DNA from: Candidatus Methanoperedentaceae archaeon
GTDB taxonomy: Archaea; Halobacteriota; Methanosarcinia; Methanosarcinales; Methanoperedenaceae
Reading direction: 5' to 3'
NCBI GenBank assembly: GCA_013331375.1
Contig: DUGO01000114.1
Location: 831 to 12,395, forward strand
DNA length: 11,565 bases
Shown here: positions 1 to 6,300 of the stretch, piece by piece
How the letters are laid out: every line of letters begins with the position of its first letter
How positions within the stretch are numbered: the stretch's first letter is position 1
Notes under the pieces: generated by a model
The model's database searches: none
Told to the model about the DNA's origin: nothing
Seen by the model: only the letters and a program-made list of their open reading frames with translations
Made by a program: the position numbers and the translations under genes

Positions 1-321
1 CCCGAACATCTTCATGAAGACCTGTGAAAAAACCGTATAGCGGGTGGAGTTCGCCTGGCAGTTCACATAGACGGGTACGACTTTCGGCGTTACTTTTTCG
101 ATGTCCTCGAAAAGCTTCAGGATGGCAGTTGTTTTTCCTGTGCCCGGGGAACCTGTGCACATGACATTGAGCGGTCTCATGCCGCGCAGTGCTGGGCGGA
201 TGCTGTGCGCGAGCACCTGTGCCTGCGCCTCGCGGTGCAGGAACTGCTCAGGTACATAGTCCAGCTCGAACACTTCGCCATTATTGAAAATGGTCTGGTC
301 CCACATCAGCAGGTCTTTCAT
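1..321 (-). CDS. Orc1/Cdc6-type replication initiator, N-terminal part (runs off window)
   Basis: An open frame starts at ATG 319-321 and stays open for 107 codons to the window edge, so only the N-terminus is present. The product begins MKDLLMWDQTIFNNGEVFE, followed by an HRE motif at residues 29-31 and a Walker A box GSPGTGKT at 57-64. The order 'Y.P....HRE.Q...LA...RP.LRG..P.N....G.PGTGKT' is the classic start of archaeal Orc1/Cdc6 AAA+ proteins, which bind origins and load the MCM helicase. Walker B, the sensors and the winged helix would lie outside the window. A weak TATA-like TTAATCTTAA at 343-352 lies about 26 bp upstream, suggesting a leaderless transcript. The gene sits 73 bp behind the DUF2207 gene on the same strand. 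Which paralogue it is (origin-linked or not) cannot be told. Confidence 0.88.
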   Translation of the reverse strand, partial: MKDLLMWDQTIFNNGEVFELDYVPEQFLHREAQAQVLAHSIRPALRGMRPLNVMCTGSPGTGKTTAILKLFEDIEKVTPKVVPVYVNCQANSTRYTVFSQVFMKMFG

Positions 322-394
322 GGCTGAATACTTTCGCTCTGCTTAAGATTAAGGTTTTGATGGCGATTCTCTTGATGTTGGATTTCAAGGGAGC

Positions 395-1282
395 TCACCT
401 TGCGCCCCCACCGCCGCCACCGAAGCCGCCATCACCCCCGAATCCGCCACCACTGCCTCCGTCTCCACCTGAATCCCATCCATCTCTTGTTAAGGGCGGA
501 GAGGGGGGAGATGTCCGGTCATATGTTTCTCTGAAGTACGCAGGCATATCGGTCACCACATTGACCTCAGGTATCTGGATATTAAGTTCTTTCATGGTTT
601 TGGCAACTCTATCTCCCACTCCGAGCGCTGTTGCGTAGACCAGCCACTCCTGCCACATCGCTACATCTTCGGTCGCATATTTCTTGATCAGGGTGAAATC
701 TGAAAGGAACGTCTTGAAGGCATCCCATTCAAGTTTTTCTTTATAATAATTCTCCTTCCATTTTCCAAAAAGCGCTGATGAAACGAACAGAGATGGAACC
801 GACTGCACTAAGAGGATCAGGGATGTATATACGCCCGCATCCAGTGATAGATACATTGACAGACTGATGGTAGCCAATGCCACAAAGAAGAACAACCCAA
901 ACACCATCCAGGCATATTTCTTTCCACTCATGACGAATTCACCTGCGATCTTTTTTTCCGGCACTTTCCGCAGGTCATTCATCCCATCCCGAATGAGGTT
1001 GAGTTCAGACTTTGCCCCACTATCTCCACTTATTATCGCAGCCCTCAGCGCTTCGATTTTTTCCTCAAACGCTTTAGTATCAAATACGGATCCTTCAGAA
1101 TATCTCTCCAAAAATTCGAACACCTTTATTTCATATTCATCTTTCAGGATTTCGGGTTTTTTCAGAAGTTTAATTTTTAATCTATCTTTGGTTTCGATAT
1201 TTATGATTTCGCGTTTATGCAGGTCGAGAAGCGTCGCATAAAATCCATTTTCGTCATAATCAAAGGGATCTTTTCTGAACAC
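395..1282 (-). CDS. DUF2207 family membrane protein, C-terminal half (downstream of in-frame TAG)
   Basis: This open frame continues the DUF2207 gene at 1331-2275 in the same frame. Only the TAG at 1331-1333 separates them, and codons from 1330 downward already read conserved-looking sequence (PRSRKPWLVNLVF before residue 1). The nominal GTG start at 1280-1282 lies inside that block and is unlikely to be a natural start. The half holds a cytoplasmic DPFDYDENGFYATLLDL segment, a charged linker, two hydrophobic helices at about 123-145 and 150-172, a soluble domain with WQEWLVYATALGVGD, and a glycine-rich tail ending GGGGGGAR. These are hallmarks of the C-terminal part of DUF2207 (YciQ/YbbM-like) proteins, whose function is unknown and which often neighbour lemA. 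It ends in TGA at 395-397. It is either made by amber read-through, expressed as a separate piece, or dead. Confidence 0.75.
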   Translation of the reverse strand: MFRKDPFDYDENGFYATLLDLHKREIINIETKDRLKIKLLKKPEILKDEYEIKVFEFLERYSEGSVFDTKAFEEKIEALRAAIISGDSGAKSELNLIRDGMNDLRKVPEKKIAGEFVMSGKKYAWMVFGLFFFVALATISLSMYLSLDAGVYTSLILLVQSVPSLFVSSALFGKWKENYYKEKLEWDAFKTFLSDFTLIKKYATEDVAMWQEWLVYATALGVGDRVAKTMKELNIQIPEVNVVTDMPAYFRETYDRTSPPSPPLTRDGWDSGGDGGSGGGFGGDGGFGGGGGGAR

Positions 1283-1330
1283 CAGGTTAACGAGCCAAGG
1301 TTTCCTGCTCCTTGGAACGTAACTCAGGAA

Positions 1331-2275
1331 CTACGGCACAGTGAACGATTTCTCCCTGCCGAATTTATAATACATCAATGCGAGAATGACTGGAATTAGA
1401 AATACCGTAGCTTTCAAAGTTCGGTATATCAGCGAACCTGTGGAATATCTTTCATTCGCTGAAAGTGTCTTTTCTTTGACGCCAGGCACAGACTTCGGAA
1501 ATCCCTGCATAACTTCGATGATCTTGGGATTGAGCAGCATCTCAATCCCCAGAAGTGAATCCTGTGAGCTTGCTCCTGTTATAATCCAGGTCTCACGTTC
1601 CTTCCTCACTTCCTGCGCCAAAGAATGCACGAAAACCTGAGAAATAAAACCGTCTGGGTCATGGATTGTCACAGTTACCCTGTCATAGGGCAGATGATCA
1701 TCCGTGAGTTTCAAATTCAAATGGCAATATTCAGAATCACACTCAAAAGGTGGAAAAACCTTGAAAACATAACGAATTCTATACGTCCCGGCTTTGAATC
1801 TATCAGACTTGTAACCACCCGCCTCATTCATCGACGCAAGGGATGATACTTGACTTGCGTATTCCTGATTGGAATCAGAGAGGATCGTGGTATTCTCCTG
1901 AAAGTCTTTTATATAGGGAATCGCCCCGTCAGGTGAATCGATAGTAATCAGCTCAACATGAGGAGTTTTTCCAACGGTTATTCCCCACGATGTGGTCTTA
2001 TCACCCGGACTTCCATATGATAGAGGGACCTTCCAGTTTCTGTATAGCATTCGGTAGGTATCAGATTCCTCTATCCTGTAGACAAACGTCTCCTCAAGCG
2101 TTCCGTTCAGGTACAGGTCTGCACTATAGCTATCCACATATACGTCGCCGCATCCAAAAGTGCAGATACCAATAATATTGGAAAATCCTCCTGTCAAAAA
2201 CAGACCTGCCATTCCAATCAATGTCACAACGACAAGGAGAATGGCGATCTGCTTTTTCTCGCTTGATTCGCTCAT
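1331..2275 (-). CDS. DUF2207 family membrane protein, N-terminal half ending at in-frame TAG
   Basis: The chosen start is ATG 2273-2275, which overlaps the lemA stop as ATGA and has a GGCAGGT purine-rich site just upstream. A GTG at 2284 would add three residues. The 314 residues comprise an N-terminal hydrophobic helix (about 8-30), an extracytoplasmic beta-rich DUF2207 domain, and a second helix near the end ([19 protein letters not shown]), followed by REKSFTVP and then TAG at 1331-1333. In intact family members the chain continues past this point into a cytoplasmic region, and here the same frame continues with exactly such sequence (see 395-1282). Full read-through would give about 626 residues. 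The TAG could be a nonsense mutation, a base error, or a suppressed codon. Membrane location is supported; biochemical role is unknown. Confidence 0.78.
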   Translation of the reverse strand: MSESSEKKQIAILLVVVTLIGMAGLFLTGGFSNIIGICTFGCGDVYVDSYSADLYLNGTLEETFVYRIEESDTYRMLYRNWKVPLSYGSPGDKTTSWGITVGKTPHVELITIDSPDGAIPYIKDFQENTTILSDSNQEYASQVSSLASMNEAGGYKSDRFKAGTYRIRYVFKVFPPFECDSEYCHLNLKLTDDHLPYDRVTVTIHDPDGFISQVFVHSLAQEVRKERETWIITGASSQDSLLGIEMLLNPKIIEVMQGFPKSVPGVKEKTLSANERYSTGSLIYRTLKATVFLIPVILALMYYKFGREKSFTVP

Positions 2276-2838
2276 ACCTGCCACTTGAGATCCGGTCTCT
2301 TCGAGATCTCTTCCTCGAACTCAAGATATGTCAGCTTCGTGAATCCAAGTGTGGAACCCACGATATTGGATGGCACAACATCTGTCATCGTATTGAACTC
2401 CTGAACTATGTTGTTGTAGGTATACCTGTGCCTTGCAATCTCATCTTCAACATCTTTTATTGCACCCATGAGTTGCCCGACAGTCTCTTGAGTCTTCAGG
2501 TTCGGGTAGTTTTCCATTGATACAAGGATGTTTCCCAGGATCCTGCGCGATTCTGCCTCGATACTTGCGATTGCACTAGCATCTGCCCTCAGGACGTTTG
2601 ATCTCATTTCCGTTATCTTTTCAAGGGTTTGCTTTTCGAATTTTGCATAGCTCTGAACTGATTCAGCGAGCTGGGATATCATGTCAAGTCTCTTCTTCAA
2701 TGCGACCCTTATCTGGCCCAGTGTGGCAAGTGAGCCATTCTTGAGCTGCTGATATCGATTGTAAATAGATGCTGCATATGCTATAAATAATATTATAATT
2801 ACCAGAATCAGTAACACAACAGCTTCCAGTGTCCCCAT
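2272..2838 (-). CDS. lemA: LemA family protein
   Basis: The 188-residue product has an N-terminal membrane helix (about residues 5-26) followed by a long helical domain. Recognisable LemA blocks are the [24 protein letters not shown] segment in shortened form (LKKRLDMI then [10 protein letters not shown]), [19 protein letters not shown] with its YPNLK core, [14 protein letters not shown], and the C-terminal [10 protein letters not shown]. The length matches the family (about 180-200). LemA proteins are single-pass membrane proteins with the helical domain outside or at the membrane; their molecular function is unsettled. The gene is first in an apparent operon with DUF2207 (ATGA overlap at 2272-2275), a common genomic pairing. 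A TATA-like box at 2861-2870 lies about 28 bp upstream of the ATG, so the transcript is probably leaderless. Stop is TGA. Confidence 0.93.
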   Translation of the reverse strand: MGTLEAVVLLILVIIILFIAYAASIYNRYQQLKNGSLATLGQIRVALKKRLDMISQLAESVQSYAKFEKQTLEKITEMRSNVLRADASAIASIEAESRRILGNILVSMENYPNLKTQETVGQLMGAIKDVEDEIARHRYTYNNIVQEFNTMTDVVPSNIVGSTLGFTKLTYLEFEEEISKRPDLKWQV

Positions 2839-2860
2839 GAGCGGATATTACGCATTAATA

Positions 2861-2870
2861 TACTATAAAT
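2861..2870 (-). promoter_or_regulatory. TATA-like box of lemA-DUF2207
   Basis: On the minus strand the sequence reads ATTTATAGTA, centred about 28 bp before the lemA ATG. That is the usual archaeal TATA distance to a transcription start at or next to the start codon. The site lies in the 93-bp divergent region shared with pyrE. Confidence 0.5.
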
Positions 2871-2890
2871 CTAACTGACTCTGGGGCAGC

Positions 2891-2900
2891 AAATATTTAG
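2891..2900 (+). promoter_or_regulatory. TATA-like box of pyrE
   Basis: AAATATTTAG is centred about 36 bp before the pyrE ATG, which would give a transcript with roughly a 10-nt leader. It is an AT-rich island between GC-richer stretches in the divergent lemA/pyrE spacer. Confidence 0.4.
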
Positions 2901-2931
2901 GTTATGGGATGCTGCAATACATCTGAGCGTT

Positions 2932-3528
2932 ATGTACACGAATGAAGAGCTTCGAAAGCTCCTTGAGCATCAAGCGCTGCTTGTGAACCACGACGAGCCC
3001 TTTGTGCTCGCAAGCGGAATCAAAAGCCCGTATATCTTCAACGTGAAGAACATCTGCTTCAACGAGGGCTCTGTGCTGCTTGCAGATGCCATCCTCACGC
3101 TGCTCGAAGACGAGCATTTCGACTATATAGCAGGCATGGAGGTGGGCGCGATACCCATAATCAGCGCGGTATGCACGCGCAGCAGGTCTGTGCCGGGCAG
3201 GAAGCCGGTGAACGGCTTTTTCGTGAGAAAAGAGGCAAAGAGGCACGGCACGAAAGCAAGAATAGATGGGATACGCGACCTGCCGCCGTCGCAGGTCATC
3301 GTCATCGAGGATGTGACCACGACAGGCGGCTCAGTAATCGGTGTGATAAACGTATTGCGCTCCCTGGGCTGCACGGTGGAAAAAGTTATAACCGTGATTG
3401 ACAGGCTTGAGGGGGCAGAGGATGCTCTTGGAAAAGAGGGGGTAGAGCTGGTAGCGCTCTTCAAGGTCGGGGATTTCAGCATACCTGCTGAAGATGCATT
3501 GGAGAAAAACAGGGGCGTACAAAATTAG
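2932..3528 (+). CDS. pyrE: Orotate phosphoribosyltransferase
   Basis: This enzyme transfers a ribose-5-phosphate group from PRPP to orotate to form OMP in de novo UMP synthesis (cytoplasmic). The 198-residue chain shows the type I PRTase PRPP-binding motif VIVIEDVTTTGGS at 122-134, the orotate/PRPP loop RKEAKRHG at 99-106 with its conserved lysines, and the N-terminal ASGIKSPYIFNVKN block (27-40) typical of OPRT. Length fits archaeal PyrE. The related GfcR regulators carry an N-terminal HTH, which is absent here, so an enzyme is favoured. The ATG at 2932 is the only good start before the conserved region. The gene ends in TAG (3526-3528); read-through would add only about 24 unrelated residues antisense to the next gene, so TAG is a real stop here. 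It stands alone, divergent from lemA. Confidence 0.92.
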   Translation: MYTNEELRKLLEHQALLVNHDEPFVLASGIKSPYIFNVKNICFNEGSVLLADAILTLLEDEHFDYIAGMEVGAIPIISAVCTRSRSVPGRKPVNGFFVRKEAKRHGTKARIDGIRDLPPSQVIVIEDVTTTGGSVIGVINVLRSLGCTVEKVITVIDRLEGAEDALGKEGVELVALFKVGDFSIPAEDALEKNRGVQN

Positions 3529-3554
3529 CCCCAGTTTACCAGCGTTCTATTCAG

Positions 3555-4286
3555 TTATACCGCACGCGCCCTGAAGACCTGGTTTTCTATCTTGGTTAAG
3601 TTATCATAATACGTGTCTGTTGGGGCGTTTTGAGGAGCGCCCGCCAGTTTTCTTCTCAGTTCATCGTTTTCCTTTTCAAGTTCACCAACCCTGTCGAAAA
3701 TTTTTTCAATTGCATCGTCCTTTATGGCTTTACGCTCCTTGAAATCACTTTTCAATCCCAGGGAGCCGAGAAAGCCAGTCCATCCTGCTCCTACCACCAG
3801 AGCCTGCAGCATGTCGCGCGCGAGGAGGGCGGCAAAAAACCCCCCAAGTATTGCGTATATGAAGGCTGCCAGGGCGAACTGGCGCCACATTTCTGCCCTG
3901 ATATCGTCCCTCAGGTTATTCACCGTACTTTCAACTGCTTTGATGACCTCCGGATCCTTGTCCGGAGCTGTTATCATTCGTTCCAGCTCTCCGGTCCATT
4001 TCTCAAGTTGTTTGTTATTCGCGTCGATCTTTGCCTGCCCGGCAGTCCCGGGTACTGCGCCCCCTATCAGACCGAAAATCGTAACAAGGGCTCCGATGAC
4101 CCCAAGAACCGAAAACAGCGCGCCAAGCTTCCAGTCGGGAGAGGGACCGCTTGCCCATGCAAACAGGTTTGCCACATTCACAGCGTTCACGTCAGGTGTC
4201 GCTTCCGCTCCCTGGGCAGGCACTCCACCGACCCACAGAACCATTGTAGCAGCAGCTACTGCAATTGCCAAGTATATCTTTTTCAT
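3555..4286 (-). CDS. Secreted/membrane-anchored coiled-coil protein of unknown function
   Basis: I chose ATG 4284-4286 because a strong Shine-Dalgarno GGAGG (4293-4297, minus) sits six bases upstream, a TATA-like box lies about 48 bp upstream, and the chain then starts with a signal peptide: MKKIYLAIAV, a hydrophobic core, and a likely cleavage site after PAQGA (about residue 27). An in-frame ATG at 4364 would add 26 residues lying upstream of the promoter. The 243-residue protein then has a hydrophobic helix at about 53-78, a charged helical stretch (81-135, with NNKQLEKW and NNLRDDIRAEMWRQ), two further hydrophobic stretches (137-155 and 160-178), and a C-terminal coiled coil (DRVGELEKENDELRRKL, 198-214). 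The C-terminal tail ends VFRARAV. I recognise no family. Topology suggests a small polytopic membrane protein with helical domains on one side. Stop is TAA. Confidence 0.75.
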   Translation of the reverse strand: MKKIYLAIAVAAATMVLWVGGVPAQGAEATPDVNAVNVANLFAWASGPSPDWKLGALFSVLGVIGALVTIFGLIGGAVPGTAGQAKIDANNKQLEKWTGELERMITAPDKDPEVIKAVESTVNNLRDDIRAEMWRQFALAAFIYAILGGFFAALLARDMLQALVVGAGWTGFLGSLGLKSDFKERKAIKDDAIEKIFDRVGELEKENDELRRKLAGAPQNAPTDTYYDNLTKIENQVFRARAV

Positions 4287-4292
4287 GATATG

Positions 4293-4297
4293 CCTCC
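4293..4297 (-). promoter_or_regulatory. Strong Shine-Dalgarno deciding the start at 4286
   Basis: GGAGG on the minus strand lies six bases from ATG 4286. It is the clearest ribosome-binding site in the window, where most genes look leaderless, and it rules against the longer start at 4364. Confidence 0.7.
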
Positions 4298-4329
4298 GGG
4301 ATATTCCCGTATTTGAAGTATGCGGAACG

Positions 4330-4337
4330 ATTATAAA
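4330..4337 (-). promoter_or_regulatory. TATA-like box of the coiled-coil membrane protein gene
   Basis: TTTATAAT on the minus strand would place the transcription start near 4308 and give a leader of about 22 nt containing the GGAGG. A perfect inverted repeat (4347-4369) lies about 10 bp upstream of it. Confidence 0.5.
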
Positions 4338-4346
4338 TGATTTTTC

Positions 4347-4369
4347 ATGACATGAAAAGTTCATGTCAT
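4347..4369. promoter_or_regulatory. Perfect 10-bp inverted repeat with 3-bp centre, possible operator
   Basis: The arms ATGACATGAA (4347-4356) and TTCATGTCAT (4360-4369) are exact reverse complements around AAG. The dyad overlaps the last codons of the DUF169 gene (stop at 4361-4363) and lies just upstream of the TATA-like box of the next gene. Neither side is followed by a T-run in the sense of transcription, so it looks more like a dimeric regulator site than an intrinsic terminator. A hairpin in the DUF169 mRNA end is the alternative. Confidence 0.4.
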
Positions 4370-4972
4370 AAGCAACCGCTCAAGCCCGGACTCTATCTTT
4401 TCCACAAGAGTATGCGGCACCCCGACCACCATCTCCTCATCCCCGTATCCGCTGTGCTTGCGCGAGCCCCTGCAGCCCACGGATATGCCTGCGCGGTGCG
4501 TCTCGATGGGATATGCGGTGCAGTCCCCGCAGACCGAGGCAGTGCCGCCATTCGCGCACACCACGCGCCTGCCGTCGTTAAAGGATAATGCCTGCACTAC
4601 GAGCATTGCCTTTGCGGGTCTCAGAAAAAGAATCACTGCAAGGAACTCGGGTGAGTCGCCATAAGGGAAAATCCTGATGGAAGTATACGAACGCTGAAGC
4701 CGCGGAAGGACATTTGCGGCTCGTCCTGCGGCTCTCTTATCCCTGTACCTGCCGGAAGCCGCATAATAGTCCCGCGGTGATGCATCACTTTTCCCCAGTA
4801 TGTAACTACCGACAGGGCACCCCTGCGACGATATATGGAAGGACTCTCCGTATCTCGCCCTCTGCACGAGTTCGCAGAAGAGAGCATCTGTGGTTGGCGC
4901 GTCTTCGTGCGAGAGCGATACGCACACAGGGCTTCCTCGTTCCATCAGGTCTTTGAGTCGTGGAGAATCCAT
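4361..4972 (-). CDS. DUF169 family protein
   Basis: The 203-residue soluble protein fits DUF169, common in methanogens and related archaea and of unknown biochemical function. Visible family-like blocks are an N-terminal SPVCVSL strand (14-20), CELVQRARYGESFHISSQGCPVGSYILG (centred on residues 33-60, with C33 and C52), a GRYRDKRAAGR turn, the aromatic PYGDSPEFLAVILFLRPAKAM region, and a C-terminal cysteine-rich part (C139, C148, C151, C167) with ISVGCRGSRKHSG and a DEEMVVGVP segment. Seven cysteines suggest metal or cofactor binding, which is inference. It starts at ATG 4970-4972 with a TATA-like TTTTTATCA at 4993-5001 (26 bp away), consistent with a leaderless mRNA, and ends in TGA. The next gene on the strand has its own promoter, so this is probably monocistronic. 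Confidence 0.8.
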   Translation of the reverse strand: MDSPRLKDLMERGSPVCVSLSHEDAPTTDALFCELVQRARYGESFHISSQGCPVGSYILGKSDASPRDYYAASGRYRDKRAAGRAANVLPRLQRSYTSIRIFPYGDSPEFLAVILFLRPAKAMLVVQALSFNDGRRVVCANGGTASVCGDCTAYPIETHRAGISVGCRGSRKHSGYGDEEMVVGVPHTLVEKIESGLERLLMT

Positions 4973-5133
4973 GAGTTAGAGTCTGCAATAAATGATAAAA
5001 ACCTTCCTGAGCCGCTGGCGGTTACCAATTCATAGATCGCCATTTAATTTAAAGTTTTTTATACGTTTGCGGTGGACTTTTGCATAAAAGCAAAAATAAC
5101 ATTTGGTTTTCATAGCAGATGGGCAACCAATTC

Positions 5134-5195
5134 GACAGGATAACAGGATTTACAGGATAAGTGTTGTTTATCCAGTTAATCCTGTTCATCCAGTC
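5134..5195. repeat. Imperfect inverted repeat of ACAGGAT units
   Basis: Three ACAGGAT units occur at 5135-5141, 5143-5149 and 5152-5158. After a six-base loop (5161-5166) three inverted counterparts follow: ATCCAGT at 5170-5176, ATCCTGT at 5179-5185 and ATCCAGT at 5188-5194. The two ~27-base arms pair with only about three mismatches and one gap. Repeats with this heptad are, as far as I recall, dispersed in many archaeal and bacterial genomes. It could fold as a long hairpin in either strand. Confidence 0.7.
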
Positions 5196-5277
5196 TAAAA
5201 TTCATAAATGGACTAAATTGGGGCGCTCCGCAAAATGGTACTTCGACTTATTACGTACCACGCCAGCGATGTGTTGG

Positions 5278-5285
5278 TATAAATA
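5278..5285 (+). promoter_or_regulatory. Strong TATA box upstream of the ABC ATPase gene
   Basis: TATAAATA is the best match to an archaeal TATA consensus in the window. It predicts transcription start near 5305-5308, leaving about a 95-nt leader before ATG 5403. It is immediately preceded by TTGG, so a TTGGTA motif overlaps the box. Confidence 0.5.
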
Positions 5286-5314
5286 ACAACTAACTCATAG
5301 CGTCTGAATAAGAA

Positions 5315-5349
5315 AAGTTACCAACGGTTCGGGCAGGCATTGGTAACTT
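5315..5349 (+). promoter_or_regulatory. Perfect 10-bp inverted repeat in the ABC ATPase leader
   Basis: AAGTTACCAA (5315-5324) and TTGGTAACTT (5340-5349) are exact complements separated by 15 bases. If transcription starts near 5307 the pair forms a stem-loop at the very 5' end of the mRNA. In DNA it could equally be a two-half-site operator, since TACCAA/TTGGTA recurs upstream. Confidence 0.4.
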
Positions 5350-5402
5350 CCCTCTATGCACGCATCAAAACCTATTTGGCGTTACCTGCTGTAGTTTATG
5401 GC

Positions 5403-6281
5403 ATGCCAGCCATAGAAACACGATGCCTGACTAAAACGTATAACAGCCAGGCAGCTGTCTGTGATTTAAGCTTTGAGGTTGCGAAGGGCGAGATATTCGG
5501 CATCGTAGGACCCAACGGCGCCGGAAAGACCACGACGCTGAAGATGCTGTCAGGGCTCATAGCGCCGGCTTCAGGCGATATCAGGATTAACGGGCTCGGC
5601 TATGGCACACATGCGCTTGAAATCAAGCAGACGCTCGGATACCTGCCTGAGGAAAGCCCGCTGTACGAGGGCATGCGCGCGCACGACTATTTGATGTTTT
5701 TTGCAGAGGTCTTCGGCGTGGAAAAAAAGGTCGCAAAGGAGCGCATTGACAGCCTGCTCGAAGCGCTGCAGCTCGATGCAGGTGACAGGAAAATCGGCGA
5801 CATGTCAAAGGGGATGCAGCGCAAGGTGGCGATAGCCCGTGCCCTGATAAACGACCCCGAGATACTCATATTCGACGAGATGACCTCTGGGCTTGACCCT
5901 ATCACCTCGAAATACCTGGTTGATTTTGTGGGCAGCCTCAGGGAACGGGGCAAGACCGTGGTGTTCAGCGCACACAACCTGTACCAGGTCGAGACCCTGT
6001 GCGACCGCATCCTGATACTGAAGAACGGGAGACAGGTTGCTGCCGGCACGCTGGCTGATATCAAGCGCTCCTGCGGGGGCGTGGAATACTCAATCGATTT
6101 CAAATCCGAAAAGCCGCAATTTGATGTGGAATCGAAGAACGGGTCTTACGTCTTTTCCACGAGTGAACGCGATGAATTTACGGGGGTCACACAGTGGGCT
6201 GCGTCCCACGGGGAGATATTAGATATAAGGACGCGGGAGCTGCCGCTCGAGGAGATTTTCCTGCGGCTTATGAAGGATTGA
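5403..6281 (+). CDS. ABC transporter ATP-binding protein (ABC-2/NatA-like) without a permease gene
   Basis: The 292-residue cytoplasmic ATPase starts at ATG 5403, immediately before the first conserved strand (AIETRCLTKTY). A TTG at 5340 would add an implausible 21 residues. Seen are Walker A GPNGAGKTT (36-44), the signature as MSKGMQRK (134-141), Walker B ILIFDE (154-159) followed by TSGLDP, and the H-loop histidine in SAHN (H191). Residues about 205-292 form a C-terminal extension resembling the DUF4162-type tail of drug/Na+/polysaccharide ABC-2 exporters. Such ATPases normally pair with a 6-TM permease encoded next door. Here the only same-strand neighbour is a 47-residue single-pass protein 19 bp downstream. 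The substrate is unknown. It ends in TGA. Confidence 0.9.
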   Translation: MPAIETRCLTKTYNSQAAVCDLSFEVAKGEIFGIVGPNGAGKTTTLKMLSGLIAPASGDIRINGLGYGTHALEIKQTLGYLPEESPLYEGMRAHDYLMFFAEVFGVEKKVAKERIDSLLEALQLDAGDRKIGDMSKGMQRKVAIARALINDPEILIFDEMTSGLDPITSKYLVDFVGSLRERGKTVVFSAHNLYQVETLCDRILILKNGRQVAAGTLADIKRSCGGVEYSIDFKSEKPQFDVESKNGSYVFSTSERDEFTGVTQWAASHGEILDIRTRELPLEEIFLRLMKD

Positions 6282-6300
6282 CGACATTGCGTGAGAAATT

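Larger units (their letters stand above)
4973..5402. other. 430-bp intergenic region between divergent DUF169 and ABC ATPase genes
   Basis: No supported gene lies here and base composition is AT-richer than the flanks. It contains the DUF169 promoter (4993-5001), an imperfect inverted repeat made of ACAGGAT units (5134-5195), a strong TATAAATA at 5278-5285, and repeated TTGGTA/TACCAA motifs, the last pair forming a perfect 10-bp inverted repeat at 5315-5349. The size is unusual for this compact window. Confidence 0.6.

Noticed and set aside
357..638. Proline-rich 93-residue frame on the plus strand
   Set aside because: It is the antisense image of the glycine-rich DUF2207 tail and has no start or promoter context of its own.
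1331..1333. Wholesale recoding of TAG as pyrrolysine in this genome
   Set aside because: Three other genes in the window (pyrE, purE, TPR) end in TAG at expected lengths, and reading through them would add unrelated antisense residues. Selective read-through at this one site remains open.
3630..4350. Two long plus-strand frames opposite the coiled-coil protein gene
   Set aside because: Their composition is shadow-like, they lack a promoter or SD, and the minus-strand frame has a signal peptide, SD and TATA box.
5134..5195. CRISPR array
   Set aside because: Units are only 7 bp at 8-9-bp spacing, on opposite strands around a loop, with no spacers of CRISPR size and no cas genes.
5021..5347. 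A MITE bounded by GTTACCAAT / ATTGGTAAC
   Set aside because: The 9-bp ends match, but no target-site duplication is visible and the same motif recurs inside the region around the promoter, so a regulator-site explanation is simpler.
5315..5349. tRNA or tRNA-like gene
   Set aside because: A GGTTCGGG stretch recalls a T-loop, but no acceptor stem, anticodon arm or D-arm can be laid out around it.
5340..5402. TTG start for the ABC ATPase
   Set aside because: The extra 21 residues show no family resemblance and overlap the right arm of the leader inverted repeat; ATG 5403 directly precedes the conserved N-terminal strand.
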